Source: Collimonas fungivorans Ter331 (GTDB lineage Bacteria; Pseudomonadota; Gammaproteobacteria; Burkholderiales; Burkholderiaceae_D). From it: 64,000 bases of DNA. Made by a program: the position numbers and the translations under genes. Position 1 is the stretch's first letter, and each line of letters opens with the position of its first letter. The DNA lies in the NCBI RefSeq assembly GCF_000221045.1, contig NC_015856.1, positions 1,116,001 to 1,180,000 on the forward strand. The letters run 5' to 3'. The notes under the pieces were generated by a model. That model ran no database searches. It was given only the letters and a program-made list of their open reading frames with translations, and was not told the DNA's origin. Of this stretch, positions 1-8,842 are shown one piece after another.

Positions 1-609
1 GCCGGCATCAGCGCCGGCAAGGTCGATGCTTCATACCTGGGAGCGCCGCTGAGCAGCCCGCTGACGCTGAAATACGACAGCACCACCACGCCGGCCAGCT
101 TGTCCGGTTTCCCTGCCGGCGCGGCAGTCAAGGTCACCAATCCAGACGGCACGGTGGTCAACTATGCGGCCGGCGCGGCGGTCAGTTATACCGATGGCGC
201 GTCATACAGCTTCAACGGCATCGCCGCCACCGTCAGCGGCAAGCCGGTGAACGGCGACAGCTTCACCATCGGACCGAATACCGGCGGCGTATCGGACGGC
301 AGCAACGCCTTGCTGCTGGGCGCCCTGCAAAACAAGAAAACCCTGGCCGGCGGCACCGCTAGCTATACCGACGCTTATGGCCAGCTGGTCAGCAGCATCG
401 GCAACAAGGCCAGCCAGCTGACCATCGCCAATACCGCGCAAACCAGCCTGGCGGCGCAAATCAAGTCGGCCCAGCAATCGGTGTCGGGTGTGAACCAGGA
501 TGAGGAAACGGCCAACCTGCTGATGTACCAGCAAATGTACCAGGCCAATGCCAAGGTGATCCAGACGGCGTCGACCATGTTCGACGCGATCCTGGGGATC
601 GCCAGTTAA
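1..609 (+). CDS. flgK: FlgK flagellar hook-associated protein 1, C-terminal part
   Basis: The reading frame is open from base 1, so this is the last 202 codons of a gene that starts outside the window. FlgK forms the first junction ring between hook and filament. The last ~70 residues carry the FlgK/FlgE C-terminal signature: repeated Gln-rich helices, then NQDEETANLLMYQQMYQANAK-type sequence and a hydrophobic end (FDAILGIAS), which forms the inner D0 coiled coil. The upstream part is the Gly/Ala/Thr-rich surface domain. flgL follows after 61 bp, the usual flgKL order. The identification rests on the C-terminal motif and the neighbour. Confidence 0.93.
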   Translation, partial: AGISAGKVDASYLGAPLSSPLTLKYDSTTTPASLSGFPAGAAVKVTNPDGTVVNYAAGAAVSYTDGASYSFNGIAATVSGKPVNGDSFTIGPNTGGVSDGSNALLLGALQNKKTLAGGTASYTDAYGQLVSSIGNKASQLTIANTAQTSLAAQIKSAQQSVSGVNQDEETANLLMYQQMYQANAKVIQTASTMFDAILGIAS

Positions 610-670
610 TTGGCCCGCCCGGATCTGCAGGCAGGACGATAGTCAAGGAAAACAAGTCAAGGAAAACAAG

Positions 671-1882
671 ATGCGTATCAGTACCCAGTCGTTTTATGAC
701 CAAAGCCTGTCCGCGATGGGCTCCCAGCAAACCAGCCTGTTGCGTGTGCAACAGCAGATAGGTGCCATGTCAAAAATCCTGACGCCGTCCGATGATCCGC
801 TGGGCGCGACCCGAGCGCTGAGCGCATCGCAATCGATTTCCCTCAACGACCAGTATTCGACCAGCCGCGCCCAGGCGTCGCGCACGCTGGGCCTGGAAGA
901 CAATGCGCTGCAAAGCGTCACCACGCTACTGCAAAATATCAAAGGGCTGGTGGTGCAAGCCGGCAACGGCACCATGACCGATGCCGACCGCGCATCGATC
1001 GCCACCACCTTGCAAAGCAATTACGACCAGCTGCTGGGCCTGGCGAATACCGACGACGGCAACGGCCAGTTCCTGTTTGCCGGTTTCAAGAGCGGCAGTG
1101 CGCCTTTTGTGCAGCAGAACGGCGGCGGCGTGCAATATGTCGGCGACCAGGGCCAGCAGCTGCTGCAGGTCGATATCTCGCGGCAAATGGCAGGCACCGA
1201 CGACGGCCGCAGCATTTTCCAGACTGCGCAGAACAGCTCCGGTTATGTAGCGACTTCTGCTGCCGCCAACAGCGGCGACGGCGTATATGGCGCCACCTCG
1301 GTGATCGACGCCACCAATCCCGATTTCGGCAAGAATTTCTCCATCAGCTTTACCTCGGCCACCACGTTCAGCGTGACCAATTCGGATACGCCGCCGGTGG
1401 CGACGACGGGCACTTACACATCCGGTTCGCCGATCCAGTTTGGCGGCCTGCAAATCGTCTTGACCGGCGCCCCCGCCAGCGGCGACAGCTTCAACGTCAA
1501 CACCGCAAAGAACGCCAATCCCGACATGTTCGGCGCGCTCAGCGACCTGATCGGCGCGCTCAAGACGCCGGTAGATAACGGCACCCTGGCCGCCAAGGCG
1601 CAATTGCAGAATTCCCTGAGCACGGCGAACGTCAAGCTGTCCAACTCTCTCGACAATGTATTGACGGTGCGCTCTTCGGTAGGCTCGCGCATGCAGGAGC
1701 TCGATACTCTCAACACCAATGGCGACGCCCGCAACCTGTCGGACAAGAGTTATCTGTCGGATATCCAGGACCTGGATTACACCAGTGCGATTACCGAACT
1801 GTACCAGCGGCAGATGGCGTTGCAGGCGACCCAGCAGACCTTTGTCCAGATCCGCAAGATTTCGCTGTTGAATTACCTGTAA
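671..1882 (+). CDS. flgL: FlgL flagellar hook-associated protein 3
   Basis: FlgL is the second hook-filament junction protein (403 aa). The N-terminus (MRISTQSFYDQSLSAMGSQQ) and the segment with PSDDPLGATRAL are the conserved flagellin-like D0/D1 helix of FlgL. The C-terminus (LSDIQDLDYTSAITELYQRQ, then QATQQTFVQIRKISLLNYL) is the matching C-terminal helix. The ATG follows a duplicated 'caaggaaaacaag' stretch that supplies an AGGA ribosome site. It is probably cotranscribed with flgK. The central Gly/Ser-rich region (about residues 190-290) is variable, as expected for the exposed domain. Confidence 0.95.
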   Translation: MRISTQSFYDQSLSAMGSQQTSLLRVQQQIGAMSKILTPSDDPLGATRALSASQSISLNDQYSTSRAQASRTLGLEDNALQSVTTLLQNIKGLVVQAGNGTMTDADRASIATTLQSNYDQLLGLANTDDGNGQFLFAGFKSGSAPFVQQNGGGVQYVGDQGQQLLQVDISRQMAGTDDGRSIFQTAQNSSGYVATSAAANSGDGVYGATSVIDATNPDFGKNFSISFTSATTFSVTNSDTPPVATTGTYTSGSPIQFGGLQIVLTGAPASGDSFNVNTAKNANPDMFGALSDLIGALKTPVDNGTLAAKAQLQNSLSTANVKLSNSLDNVLTVRSSVGSRMQELDTLNTNGDARNLSDKSYLSDIQDLDYTSAITELYQRQMALQATQQTFVQIRKISLLNYL

Positions 1883-1897
1883 GTCTTTCCGCCAGGA

Positions 1898-2407
1898 TTA
1901 AAAGACCTTGATTTTCAATTGAAAGGACAGGGCGCCGTACAGCCTGTCTTTATAACTGGGAATCACCGCCAGGTTCAAGCCGACGTTCTTGTATTCGTAG
2001 CTGGCGACAGGAATGGCGGCCAGGAACCAGTCGCCGCGCCGCATTTTCGGGTAACCGTTGAATCCGCCGGCGACGAATCCCAGGCGCACCGGCCCGACAT
2101 GCACCGGCTGGTAATACACGCCGATGTAATTAGAGTACTCGCGGTCGCTATTGTAGAACCTGCCGGCGGTGGCGGAAGCCACGGTCGAGAACCGGTATTC
2201 GGCGCCGAACCCCAGGTTGCTGTTGTTGAGCCCCTTGTCGCGGTTGAAATGATAGGAATAGAAACCGGCATTGAGCCATGTCTCGCTGATCGGCTGGTTC
2301 TCTATCCAGCCAAACAGCTCGCCTTGTTCCGCATGCGAACTGACAGGAATTAAAGCAGTACAGGCCAAAAGGATGGTGGTTTCTCGCCAGCGGGTTAACG
2401 TACGCAT
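1898..2407 (-). CDS. Small outer-membrane beta-barrel protein, function unknown
   Basis: A 169-aa protein whose start is placed at 2407, where AGGA lies about 6 nt upstream. A longer frame to 2497 lacks such a site. The N-terminus is a Sec signal peptide (MRTLTRWRETTILLACTALIPVSSHA, cleaved about residue 26). The mature part is rich in aromatic residues in an alternating pattern (SYHFNRDKG, NYIGVYYQP, GYPKMRRGDWFLA) and ends in hydrophobic beta strands with a C-terminal Phe, as in outer-membrane barrels of the PagP size class. I cannot assign an enzymatic role. It sits convergent to flgL and next to fliR but is not a flagellar gene. Confidence 0.72.
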   Translation of the reverse strand: MRTLTRWRETTILLACTALIPVSSHAEQGELFGWIENQPISETWLNAGFYSYHFNRDKGLNNSNLGFGAEYRFSTVASATAGRFYNSDREYSNYIGVYYQPVHVGPVRLGFVAGGFNGYPKMRRGDWFLAAIPVASYEYKNVGLNLAVIPSYKDRLYGALSFQLKIKVF

Positions 2408-2523
2408 CGGTTTCCTGTGAATGAAGATTCTGTTGTCATGGTTCAATTCCGAAGCTATTTTGACATAAGCATCTGCCCAGTTGGCATGGACCTGCACGGA
2501 ATTTGATGCAGTCTTGGTTTTCC

Positions 2524-3318
2524 CTATGGATGCAAGGCCTGCGCCAGGTGCAGCATGTTAGCAAGTCCAAGCGCAAATTCCTGTTCCAGGAACGGCGCCA
2601 GATGCGGCATCAGCTGCTGCAGCATCAGGATCCCGCCCAGCAGGGTCAGGGGAAAGCCGACGGCAAATATGCTCAGCTGGGGCGAGGCCCGGTTGAGGAT
2701 GCCCATCGCCAGGTTCAGGGTCAGCAGGGCGGCAACCAGGGGAAGCGCCAGCATCAGGCCGGCGGAAAAGACATTGGCGCCGGCCAGCGCCAGGAAATGC
2801 CAGCCCTCTGCCGCCAGCGGCGCATCCGAGACAGGCAGGACGTGGAAGCTTTCGACCAGGGTGCTGATCACCATCAGGTGGCCATCCACCGCCAGGAAGA
2901 TCAGCATCGCCAGCATGTTCAGCAGGCTGGCCAGCACCATGGTGTTGCCGCCGCTGCTGGGGTCGAAAAAGGACGCGAACGACAATCCCATCTGCAGGCC
3001 GGCATAGTCGCCGGCGGCTTGTACCGCGGCAAACACTAGTCGTATCGAAAATCCCATGGCGGAACCGATCAGCACTTGCTGGATCAGGATCCAGACGCCG
3101 CCGGCCGAGACCAGCGGCACGGACGGCATGGCGCCCAGGGCAGGGGCGATGGCGATCGCCAGCAACGCAGCCAGGCCGACCTTGACCTGGCGCGCCACGT
3201 TTTTTTCACCGAAGACGGGAGCGGCGCTGATCAGGGCCAGCATCCGGACAAAGGGCCACACAAACGCTACTATCCAGGCGCTCAGTTGCGCGGACGTGAC
3301 CGACAAGACCGGCGACAT
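2524..3318 (-). CDS. fliR: FliR flagellar export gate protein
   Basis: FliR is an inner-membrane component of the flagellar type III export gate, assembling with FliP and FliQ. The protein is 264 aa from the ATG at 3318, with about six hydrophobic segments and the family hallmark FDPSSGGNTMVLASLLNMLA in the middle. The ATG overlaps the fliQ stop by one base (TGATG), so I prefer it to the longer frame starting at 3414. It is the last gene of the leftward fli operon. About 100 bp separate its stop from the convergent barrel gene. Confidence 0.95.
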   Translation of the reverse strand: MSPVLSVTSAQLSAWIVAFVWPFVRMLALISAAPVFGEKNVARQVKVGLAALLAIAIAPALGAMPSVPLVSAGGVWILIQQVLIGSAMGFSIRLVFAAVQAAGDYAGLQMGLSFASFFDPSSGGNTMVLASLLNMLAMLIFLAVDGHLMVISTLVESFHVLPVSDAPLAAEGWHFLALAGANVFSAGLMLALPLVAALLTLNLAMGILNRASPQLSIFAVGFPLTLLGGILMLQQLMPHLAPFLEQEFALGLANMLHLAQALHP

Positions 3319-3587
3319 CAGCCAACCAGCTGCGGAATGCTGGAAAACAGCTGGCGCATGTAGTCCAGGATGGAGTTCAGCATCCACGGCCCGGCGATGA
3401 CCATGGTGGCGCATACCGCCAGCAGCTTGGGAATGAACGACAAGGTCATCTCATTGATCTGGGTGGCGGCCTGGAACAGGCTGATGATCAAGCCGCTGAC
3501 CAGGGCCACCAGCAGCAGCGGCGCGCCCAGCAGGAGAGTCATTTTCATCGCCTGGTAGCCCAAGGCCATTACCGATTCGGGAGTCAT
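3318..3587 (-). CDS. fliQ: FliQ flagellar export gate protein
   Basis: 89 residues from the ATG at 3587, the standard FliQ length, with GAGG about 10 nt upstream. An in-frame TTG at 3596 sits too close to that ribosome site. Two transmembrane helices (KMTLLLGAPLLLVALVSGLI and KLLAVCATMVIAGPWML) flank the conserved polar link QAATQINEMTLSFIPK. FliQ packs around FliP/FliR in the export gate. It lies between fliP and fliR in the usual order and is translationally coupled to fliR. Confidence 0.95.
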   Translation of the reverse strand: MTPESVMALGYQAMKMTLLLGAPLLLVALVSGLIISLFQAATQINEMTLSFIPKLLAVCATMVIAGPWMLNSILDYMRQLFSSIPQLVG

Positions 3588-3598
3588 TTTGTGCAACC

Positions 3599-4360
3599 TC
3601 AGGTATAGAAACTTTGGGCCAGGGCGCCGATCAGCAGCTGCCAGCCGTCGACCAGCACGAACAGCATCAGCTTGAACGGCAGTGAAATGGTGGCGGGCGG
3701 AACCATCATCATCCCCATCGACATCAGAACGCTGGCCACCACCAGGTCGACGATCAGGAACGGGATAAAGATGGTGAAGCCGATCTGGAACGCCGTCTTC
3801 AGTTCGCTGATGACAAACGCTGGCACCAGTATCCTAAGCGGCACTTCTTCCGGTCCTTGCATCTGCGGCGCCTGGGCCAGCCTGGCGAACAGCGCCAGAT
3901 CGCCTTCGCGGGTCTGCTTCAGCATGAACTGCTTGAACGGCTGGATGCCGCGCTCCAGCGCCTGTTCGGCGCTGATCTTGTTGTCGGAAAAGGGTTTGTA
4001 GGCGTCGCTGTAGGCTTTGTCGAATACCGGCGACATCACAAAAAAAGTCAGGAACAGCGCCAGTCCGACCAGGATCTGGTTGGGCGGCGAACTCTGGGCG
4101 CCGATCGCGGTGCGCAGCAGACCGAGCACGATGATGATGCGGGTGAAGCTGGTCATCGCCAGCAGCAGCGCCGGCAGGAATGAGAGCGAAGTCAGCAGCA
4201 GCATGGTCTGGACGCTGAGCGACCAGGTCTGGCTGCCGCCGGGGCCGGTGGTGCTGGTGATGCCGGGCAGCGCCTGGGAGGCGGCGATGGTGGGCAGCAG
4301 CGTCAGCAATAGCGCTGTCAGCAGTTTGCGGTGTTGCGCGAGGAAGGAAAGAGGACGCAT
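3599..4360 (-). CDS. fliP: FliP flagellar export gate protein
   Basis: FliP (253 aa from ATG 4360) forms the pentameric core of the flagellar export gate. It has an N-terminal cleavable signal ([18 protein letters not shown]), then FliP family motifs: [34 protein letters not shown], the polar periplasmic segment containing [19 protein letters not shown], and the final [21 protein letters not shown]. The frame is open further upstream to 4846, but that part is a shadow of fliO. The stop is about 11 nt before the fliQ ATG. Confidence 0.96.
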   Translation of the reverse strand: MRPLSFLAQHRKLLTALLLTLLPTIAASQALPGITSTTGPGGSQTWSLSVQTMLLLTSLSFLPALLLAMTSFTRIIIVLGLLRTAIGAQSSPPNQILVGLALFLTFFVMSPVFDKAYSDAYKPFSDNKISAEQALERGIQPFKQFMLKQTREGDLALFARLAQAPQMQGPEEVPLRILVPAFVISELKTAFQIGFTIFIPFLIVDLVVASVLMSMGMMMVPPATISLPFKLMLFVLVDGWQLLIGALAQSFYT

Positions 4361-4419
4361 TCTGCCGATCGGTTCTAATGGGTAAATGGTGTGCGGCTGG
4401 GTGCAATATTGAGATGGAC

Positions 4420-4890
4420 CTATTTGCGGCCTAGCGACTCTCGCAGCTTTTGCGCAAAGGCGCTGGCGGCATTGCCGGCAGCGATAGCGCCTTGCCTGAT
4501 CGGCAGCTTGGGATCTTCCGGCATTTCCTGCGCCGGCATGGCGTGCAACGATTGAATCCGTCCTGGAGTCACTCCCAGCGCCAGCCAGATGCCGCCGATT
4601 TCGACTACCACCACCCGTTCGCGCTGGCCGATGGCGGTGCTGGCTACGACCTTGACCAGGCGGCCGCTGTTGTGCTTTTGCAGTCCCAGCCGGCGCGCCG
4701 CCCAGGCGCAGAGGAAAATCAGCGCAAGCACCACCGCCAGGCCGGAAGCCGCCTGCAACAGCCCGGCCGCACCCCATGACGGCGTGGACGGCACTGCGGT
4801 TGCGGCAGGCGCGGCGATCATGGCAGAGGCGGGCAGGGCCACGCATGCCAACAGCAGCAGCGCGCGCCGCGCCAGGGACAGGGATTTCAT
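4420..4890 (-). CDS. fliO: FliO flagellar biosynthesis protein
   Basis: FliO (156 aa) is a bitopic membrane protein that assists assembly of the FliP ring. The sequence shows an N-terminal signal-like segment, a second hydrophobic helix ([22 protein letters not shown]), then the short cytoplasmic domain with the family pattern [30 protein letters not shown]. Its ATG overlaps the fliN stop (ATGA), indicating translational coupling. A gap of about 60 bp separates it from fliP. Confidence 0.92.
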   Translation of the reverse strand: MKSLSLARRALLLLACVALPASAMIAAPAATAVPSTPSWGAAGLLQAASGLAVVLALIFLCAWAARRLGLQKHNSGRLVKVVASTAIGQRERVVVVEIGGIWLALGVTPGRIQSLHAMPAQEMPEDPKLPIRQGAIAAGNAASAFAQKLRESLGRK

Positions 4891-5300
4891 CGGTTCAGCT
4901 TGTGTATGCGTTCGGACGGCGTGATGATGTCTGTCAGCCGGATGCCGAACTTGTCGTTGACTACCACCACTTCGCCTTGGGCAATCAGGTAGCCGTTGAT
5001 CAGCACATCCATCGGTTCGCCGGCCAGGCCGTCCAGCTCGACTACCGAACCTTGCGCCAGCTGCAGCAGGTTCTTGATGGTGATCCTGGTACGCCCCAGT
5101 TCGGCGGTCATCTGCACCGGGATGTCGAGGATCATGTCGATATCGGTCTTGGCGACTTCGGCGGTGTCGCCGCTGAGCGGCTGGAACACCTTGGCGGCCG
5201 GCGCCGGTTCCGGCTGCGAAGCGGCGGTCTGGGCAGCGAGCGCGCTGGCCCAGTCGTCGGCGGCTTCGGCATTCGGATCCGGCTTGTTTTCGTCACTCAT
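4887..5300 (-). CDS. fliN: FliN flagellar motor switch protein
   Basis: FliN is the lower C-ring protein of the rotor switch. About 137 aa from the ATG at 5300, placed there because AAAGGGGA lies 8 nt upstream, while the ATG at 5306 abuts it. Residues 1-60 are an acidic/Ala-rich variable region. The C-terminal SpoA (surface presentation of antigens) domain contains [39 protein letters not shown] and [15 protein letters not shown]. It overlaps the end of fliM by a few bases and is coupled to fliO. Confidence 0.96.
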   Translation of the reverse strand: MSDENKPDPNAEAADDWASALAAQTAASQPEPAPAAKVFQPLSGDTAEVAKTDIDMILDIPVQMTAELGRTRITIKNLLQLAQGSVVELDGLAGEPMDVLINGYLIAQGEVVVVNDKFGIRLTDIITPSERIHKLNR

Positions 5301-6294
5301 GTTCATTCCCCTTTAAATCACCTTCGCGGTGATTGATCATTTTTTCTACCCGCAGCGCGTAACGGCCGTTTGAGGTGCCGTAGCCGCATTCCATCACCGG
5401 CACGCCATCGACCTTGGCCACGATTGTTTCGGGCATTTCTATCGGCAGGACGTCGCCGACTTTCAGTTTCAGCAGCTGGCCGATGGTCGACGGGATGTTC
5501 ATGAAATCCACTTTCAACTGCACGTCGGCGCTTTGCACCTGCTGCGACAGTTGCTTGACCCAGCGCTTGTCGACTTCGACCTCGTCCTGCACCGGATTGG
5601 AGAGCAGGTCGCGTATCGGCTCTATCATCGAATACGGGATGCAGATATGCAGGGCGCCGCCGATGGGACCGAACTCGATGTGGAAAGTGGTGTTGACCAC
5701 CACTTCGTTGGGCGTAGCGATATTGGCGAACTTGGTATGCATCTCCGCCCGCACGTATTCGAATTCGAGCGGATAGATCGGATTCCAGGCGCTGCCGTAG
5801 CTATCCAGCGCCAGGTTCAGCAGCCGGGTGATGATGCGCTGTTCGGTCTGGGTAAAATCGCGGCCTTCGACCCGCATGTGGAAACGGCCGTCGCCGCCGA
5901 ACAGGTTGTCGACCACCAGGAACACCAGGTTCGGATCGAACACGAACAGCGCCGTGCCGCGCAAGGGTTTCATGTGCAGCAGGTTGATATTGGCCGGCAC
6001 CGGCAGGTGGCGGATGAATTCGCTGTACTTCTGGACATGGACCGCGCCTACCGAAATGTCGGCGCTGCGGCGCATGAAATTGAACAGGGAACTGCGCAAC
6101 TGGCGCGCAAAACGCTCATTGATGATTTCCAGCGTATGCATGCGGCCGCGCACGATACGTTCCTGGGTGCCGAGATTGTAGGCTTGCACGCCTTCCGGAT
6201 TCGGCGCCGGCGCTGCGGCGGCATCGGTCTCGCCGGTAACGCCTTGCAACAATGCATCTACTTCGTCCTGAGACAGTAGCTGTTCATAAGCCAT
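5293..6294 (-). CDS. fliM: FliM flagellar motor switch protein
   Basis: FliM (333 aa) links FliG to FliN in the C-ring and binds phosphorylated CheY. The N-terminal LLSQDEVDALLQGV is the CheY-P binding motif. The middle CheC-like domain contains the conserved GGDGRF loop, and the C-terminal SpoA domain ends near VMECGYGTSNGRYALRVEKM. It follows fliL by 15 bp and overlaps fliN slightly. The CheY at 29.5 kb and CheA at 29.9 kb are the likely upstream partners. Confidence 0.97.
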   Translation of the reverse strand: MAYEQLLSQDEVDALLQGVTGETDAAAAPAPNPEGVQAYNLGTQERIVRGRMHTLEIINERFARQLRSSLFNFMRRSADISVGAVHVQKYSEFIRHLPVPANINLLHMKPLRGTALFVFDPNLVFLVVDNLFGGDGRFHMRVEGRDFTQTEQRIITRLLNLALDSYGSAWNPIYPLEFEYVRAEMHTKFANIATPNEVVVNTTFHIEFGPIGGALHICIPYSMIEPIRDLLSNPVQDEVEVDKRWVKQLSQQVQSADVQLKVDFMNIPSTIGQLLKLKVGDVLPIEMPETIVAKVDGVPVMECGYGTSNGRYALRVEKMINHREGDLKGNEHE

Positions 6295-6309
6295 GGCTGG
6301 GTCTCGGTT

Positions 6310-6783
6310 TTACTGCACCACGAAGGCGGTAAACAGCACATTGATGATGTGCTGCGGCGGCTGGCTGCTGGCCAGGGGTTTGTTCAATGCCTTGAGGATT
6401 TCGGCGGCGAGCTTGCTCTTGTCGTCGGCGGTGATCAGTGAATTCGGATCGCGGTTCGACAACAGGCTGAGGATGCGGCTGCGCGTCTCCGGCAGGTATT
6501 CGACGATCTGCGCCTGGCTTTTGGCGTCCGCCACTTTCAAGGTCAGGCCGATATGCAGGAAACGATCGCGGTCGTCTGCCTGCAGGTTGACGGTAAACGG
6601 ATCGAGGGCGACAAAGATCGGCGTTTCCGGGACCGGTGCGGCGACGCTCTTGCTGGCTGGCTGCATGATGGTGAAATAATAGGCAGCTCCGGCCGCGGCC
6701 AGGGCGGCGGTGAGCATGATCAAGATCAGTCCAAGCTTGTTTTTTTTAGGTGCTGCCACTGCTTCGTTGGTGATGGTTGCCAT
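6310..6783 (-). CDS. fliL: FliL flagellar basal body-associated protein
   Basis: FliL (157 aa from ATG 6783, with AGGA about 7 nt upstream) is a single-pass inner-membrane protein around the stator that stabilises motor torque. A short Lys-rich cytoplasmic N-terminus precedes one transmembrane helix (LGLILIMLTAALAAAGAAYYF). The periplasmic FliL domain follows, with FVALDPFTVNL near its start and the R-x-x-I-L-S-L-L core (TRSRILSLLSNRD). The longer frame to 6825 lacks a ribosome site. It lies between fliK and fliM. Confidence 0.94.
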   Translation of the reverse strand: MATITNEAVAAPKKNKLGLILIMLTAALAAAGAAYYFTIMQPASKSVAAPVPETPIFVALDPFTVNLQADDRDRFLHIGLTLKVADAKSQAQIVEYLPETRSRILSLLSNRDPNSLITADDKSKLAAEILKALNKPLASSQPPQHIINVLFTAFVVQ

Positions 6784-6912
6784 GGGTTTTTCCTGCATCA
6801 GATTCCAGCGTCCATTCTTTGCCAAAAAGGCCTCGAACCATCTGCTGATATAAAGGGAGAAAGCGCTTCAGATCCTGCATTTGTTGCGCCCGGAAATTCT
6901 GTTTTTTTTCTG

Positions 6913-8274
6913 TCAGGCAAAAATATCCACCTTGCCGTTGCTGTTCCTGCCGGCGGCGGCAGCGCTGCGTTCCGCTTTTGCATTCAGTTCGCTGGCCGTT
7001 GGACCGGCCTGGAGCTGGCTGCCCGATCCCCTGTGGCTGCCTTGGTGCTGGGTAAATGCCCCTTGCTGCTGTTGCTGCGGTTGCTGGGCATCGGCGCTGA
7101 CCGAGGTGTTGCCCAGGCTGATGCCGTTTTCAGCCAGGCTGTTGCGCAGCTGCGGCAGGGCCGCTTCCAGCGCCGTGCGCACCGACTGGTGGGTGGAAAC
7201 AAACATGGCTTGCGCCTGGTTGTCGCTGATGGTCAGCGTGACTTTCAGCGGTCCCAGGTCGGGCGGGTTGAGGTGCAGTTCCGCGCTCTGGTTGTTGCTG
7301 TTGCCCATCCATACGATTTGTTTGCCAAGCGCCGCGCCCCAGCCGTCGCTGTCGACAGTCGGCAACAGCGCCAGCTTGACGGCGGCCGGCGGCGACGGAC
7401 TGGCGGCGGCAACGGTTGCCGCCGCCAGATTGTGCGCTATCGCCGGATTCGCCTGCGCTATGACAGTGAGATCCGGCTGGCCGACGCTGCCGGCGACTGC
7501 CTTGGCCGTGCCGATCTCATTGGTATTCGCATTGGCGCTGACGCCTGCTGGTCCGGCCGGGGACTTGACCGCCGTCAGGCTGTCCTGGCGTTCCGGTTTT
7601 TCCAGCTGCTCGTGTTTGTTCGCGTGCGCATCATCTTGCGATGCTTGCTGGCCGGTGTTGCTGGCTGCCCCAGCCTGGCCGGCCAACTGCGGCGCAGTTT
7701 GCGTCACATTAGTGTATTCGCCGCTGACGGCTTCCTTGCGCGCCGCGGTGTTTGGCCTGGATGGCGCAGCATCAGCCGGCCCGGTTTGCGTCACCGGCTG
7801 GGCTACGGCAGGCAGGGTTGTCCCAGCCGTGGCAATGTCTGCATCAGCGGTCTCTGCGGCCGGTGCGGCGACGGCAGCCGAGGCAGCGGGTTTGCCGCCG
7901 GCGGCGGCGATTGCCGCGTTGAGCTGGCCCTCTGCCGCCGATGGTGGCGGACTATCGCTGCCGGATTGCTGATTGGCCTCAATCGCTTTCGCCCCAGCCT
8001 GTGACAAGACCAGGAAAGCCAGAGCCGGCACGGCGGCCGGATCTGGCTCCTTGTCGCTGCTCGCTTGGCGCCGTGGCGCTGCGCGGTCGGCTGGCTTGGC
8101 GCTGCTTGCCGCCTTTTCAGCCGGCTTGTCGGCGCTGGCCAGTGAACGGTCCAGGACCTTGCCAAAATTATCGGCGCCGTCCTGCTGTGCATTTGAATTC
8201 GCATTATTGACGGCACTGCCGGCTGACGGCGCAGCTTGCAGGGCGGCAGGGCTGGATGAAACAAGTAAAGGCAT
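6913..8274 (-). CDS. fliK: FliK flagellar hook-length control protein
   Basis: FliK is a secreted ruler that measures hook length and switches export specificity through FlhB. The 453-aa sequence has a long Ala/Pro/Gln-rich, low-complexity N-terminal two-thirds typical of the ruler part. The compact C-terminal Flg_hook domain (about residues 310-410) carries the hallmark AELHLNPPDLGPLKVTL and VSTHQSVRTALEAALPQLRN. A Gln-rich tail follows. It is located between fliJ and fliL. A second gene with the same C-terminal domain lies at 19.2 kb. Confidence 0.94.
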   Translation of the reverse strand: MPLLVSSSPAALQAAPSAGSAVNNANSNAQQDGADNFGKVLDRSLASADKPAEKAASSAKPADRAAPRRQASSDKEPDPAAVPALAFLVLSQAGAKAIEANQQSGSDSPPPSAAEGQLNAAIAAAGGKPAASAAVAAPAAETADADIATAGTTLPAVAQPVTQTGPADAAPSRPNTAARKEAVSGEYTNVTQTAPQLAGQAGAASNTGQQASQDDAHANKHEQLEKPERQDSLTAVKSPAGPAGVSANANTNEIGTAKAVAGSVGQPDLTVIAQANPAIAHNLAAATVAAASPSPPAAVKLALLPTVDSDGWGAALGKQIVWMGNSNNQSAELHLNPPDLGPLKVTLTISDNQAQAMFVSTHQSVRTALEAALPQLRNSLAENGISLGNTSVSADAQQPQQQQQGAFTQHQGSHRGSGSQLQAGPTASELNAKAERSAAAAGRNSNGKVDIFA

Positions 8275-8291
8275 GGCGATTCCTTGATTGA

Positions 8292-8747
8292 TTATTCTGC
8301 CGCGGCGAGCATGCGTTGCCGGAACTGGCGGGCTGCGTGTTCGTCGCTGCTGCGCTGTTCGCGCTTGTTGGCCAGTTGCGCCTGTTGCTGCCGGGCGCGC
8401 TCGGCCAGCGTGTCGAAGGAACTCAGGCGGCGCTTGTTCTGCTGCCAGTCGCTGCGCCCATGCGCCAGCCGCGAATCGGCCTGGCTGGCGACCGCGCGTT
8501 GCTGCTCGATGGCGCTGTCCAGCGTGGCGATGAAGTGCTGGAAATTGCGCCAGCTTGAAGACGGCAATCCGTCCTGCATCTGGCTTTGCAGCTGGTCGTA
8601 GTATTCCTGGCGATAGCGGATCAGCATTTCCAGTTTTTCGGCGGCGCCGATCTGGGCGCGCTGCAGCTGTCCCAGGCGCCGACTGGCTTCATCGGTCTTG
8701 TTCTGGGCCAGTTCGATCAACATGGCGAGCGGTAACGTGGTTGACAT
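8292..8747 (-). CDS. fliJ: FliJ flagellar export chaperone
   Basis: FliJ (151 aa) is the coiled-coil stalk of the export ATPase FliI and escorts empty chaperones. The whole sequence is charged, Gln-rich and helical with heptad periodicity (RLGQLQRAQIGAAEKLEMLI; FDTLAERARQQQAQLANKRE), with no membrane segment. Length and position, between fliI and fliK, match the family. About 95 bp without a gene separate it from fliI. Confidence 0.92.
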   Translation of the reverse strand: MSTTLPLAMLIELAQNKTDEASRRLGQLQRAQIGAAEKLEMLIRYRQEYYDQLQSQMQDGLPSSSWRNFQHFIATLDSAIEQQRAVASQADSRLAHGRSDWQQNKRRLSSFDTLAERARQQQAQLANKREQRSSDEHAARQFRQRMLAAAE

Positions 8748-8842
8748 GATTTCCTTTCAGGCTTTGCGGCTTATCGTTGTCTTATTTTTGTATTAACGGC
8801 GGCTTTCAAGAAAAATGTAGAAGCAACGTCGATGCAATCCGT

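Noticed and set aside
926-1603. 225-aa frame on the minus strand inside flgL
   Set aside because: Antisense shadow of a GC-rich gene; low-complexity Arg/Gly/Ala composition and no ribosome site.
6553-8004. 483-aa frame on the plus strand across fliK/fliL
   Set aside because: Shadow frame opposite well-supported fliK; composition Arg/Gly-rich, no family signature.
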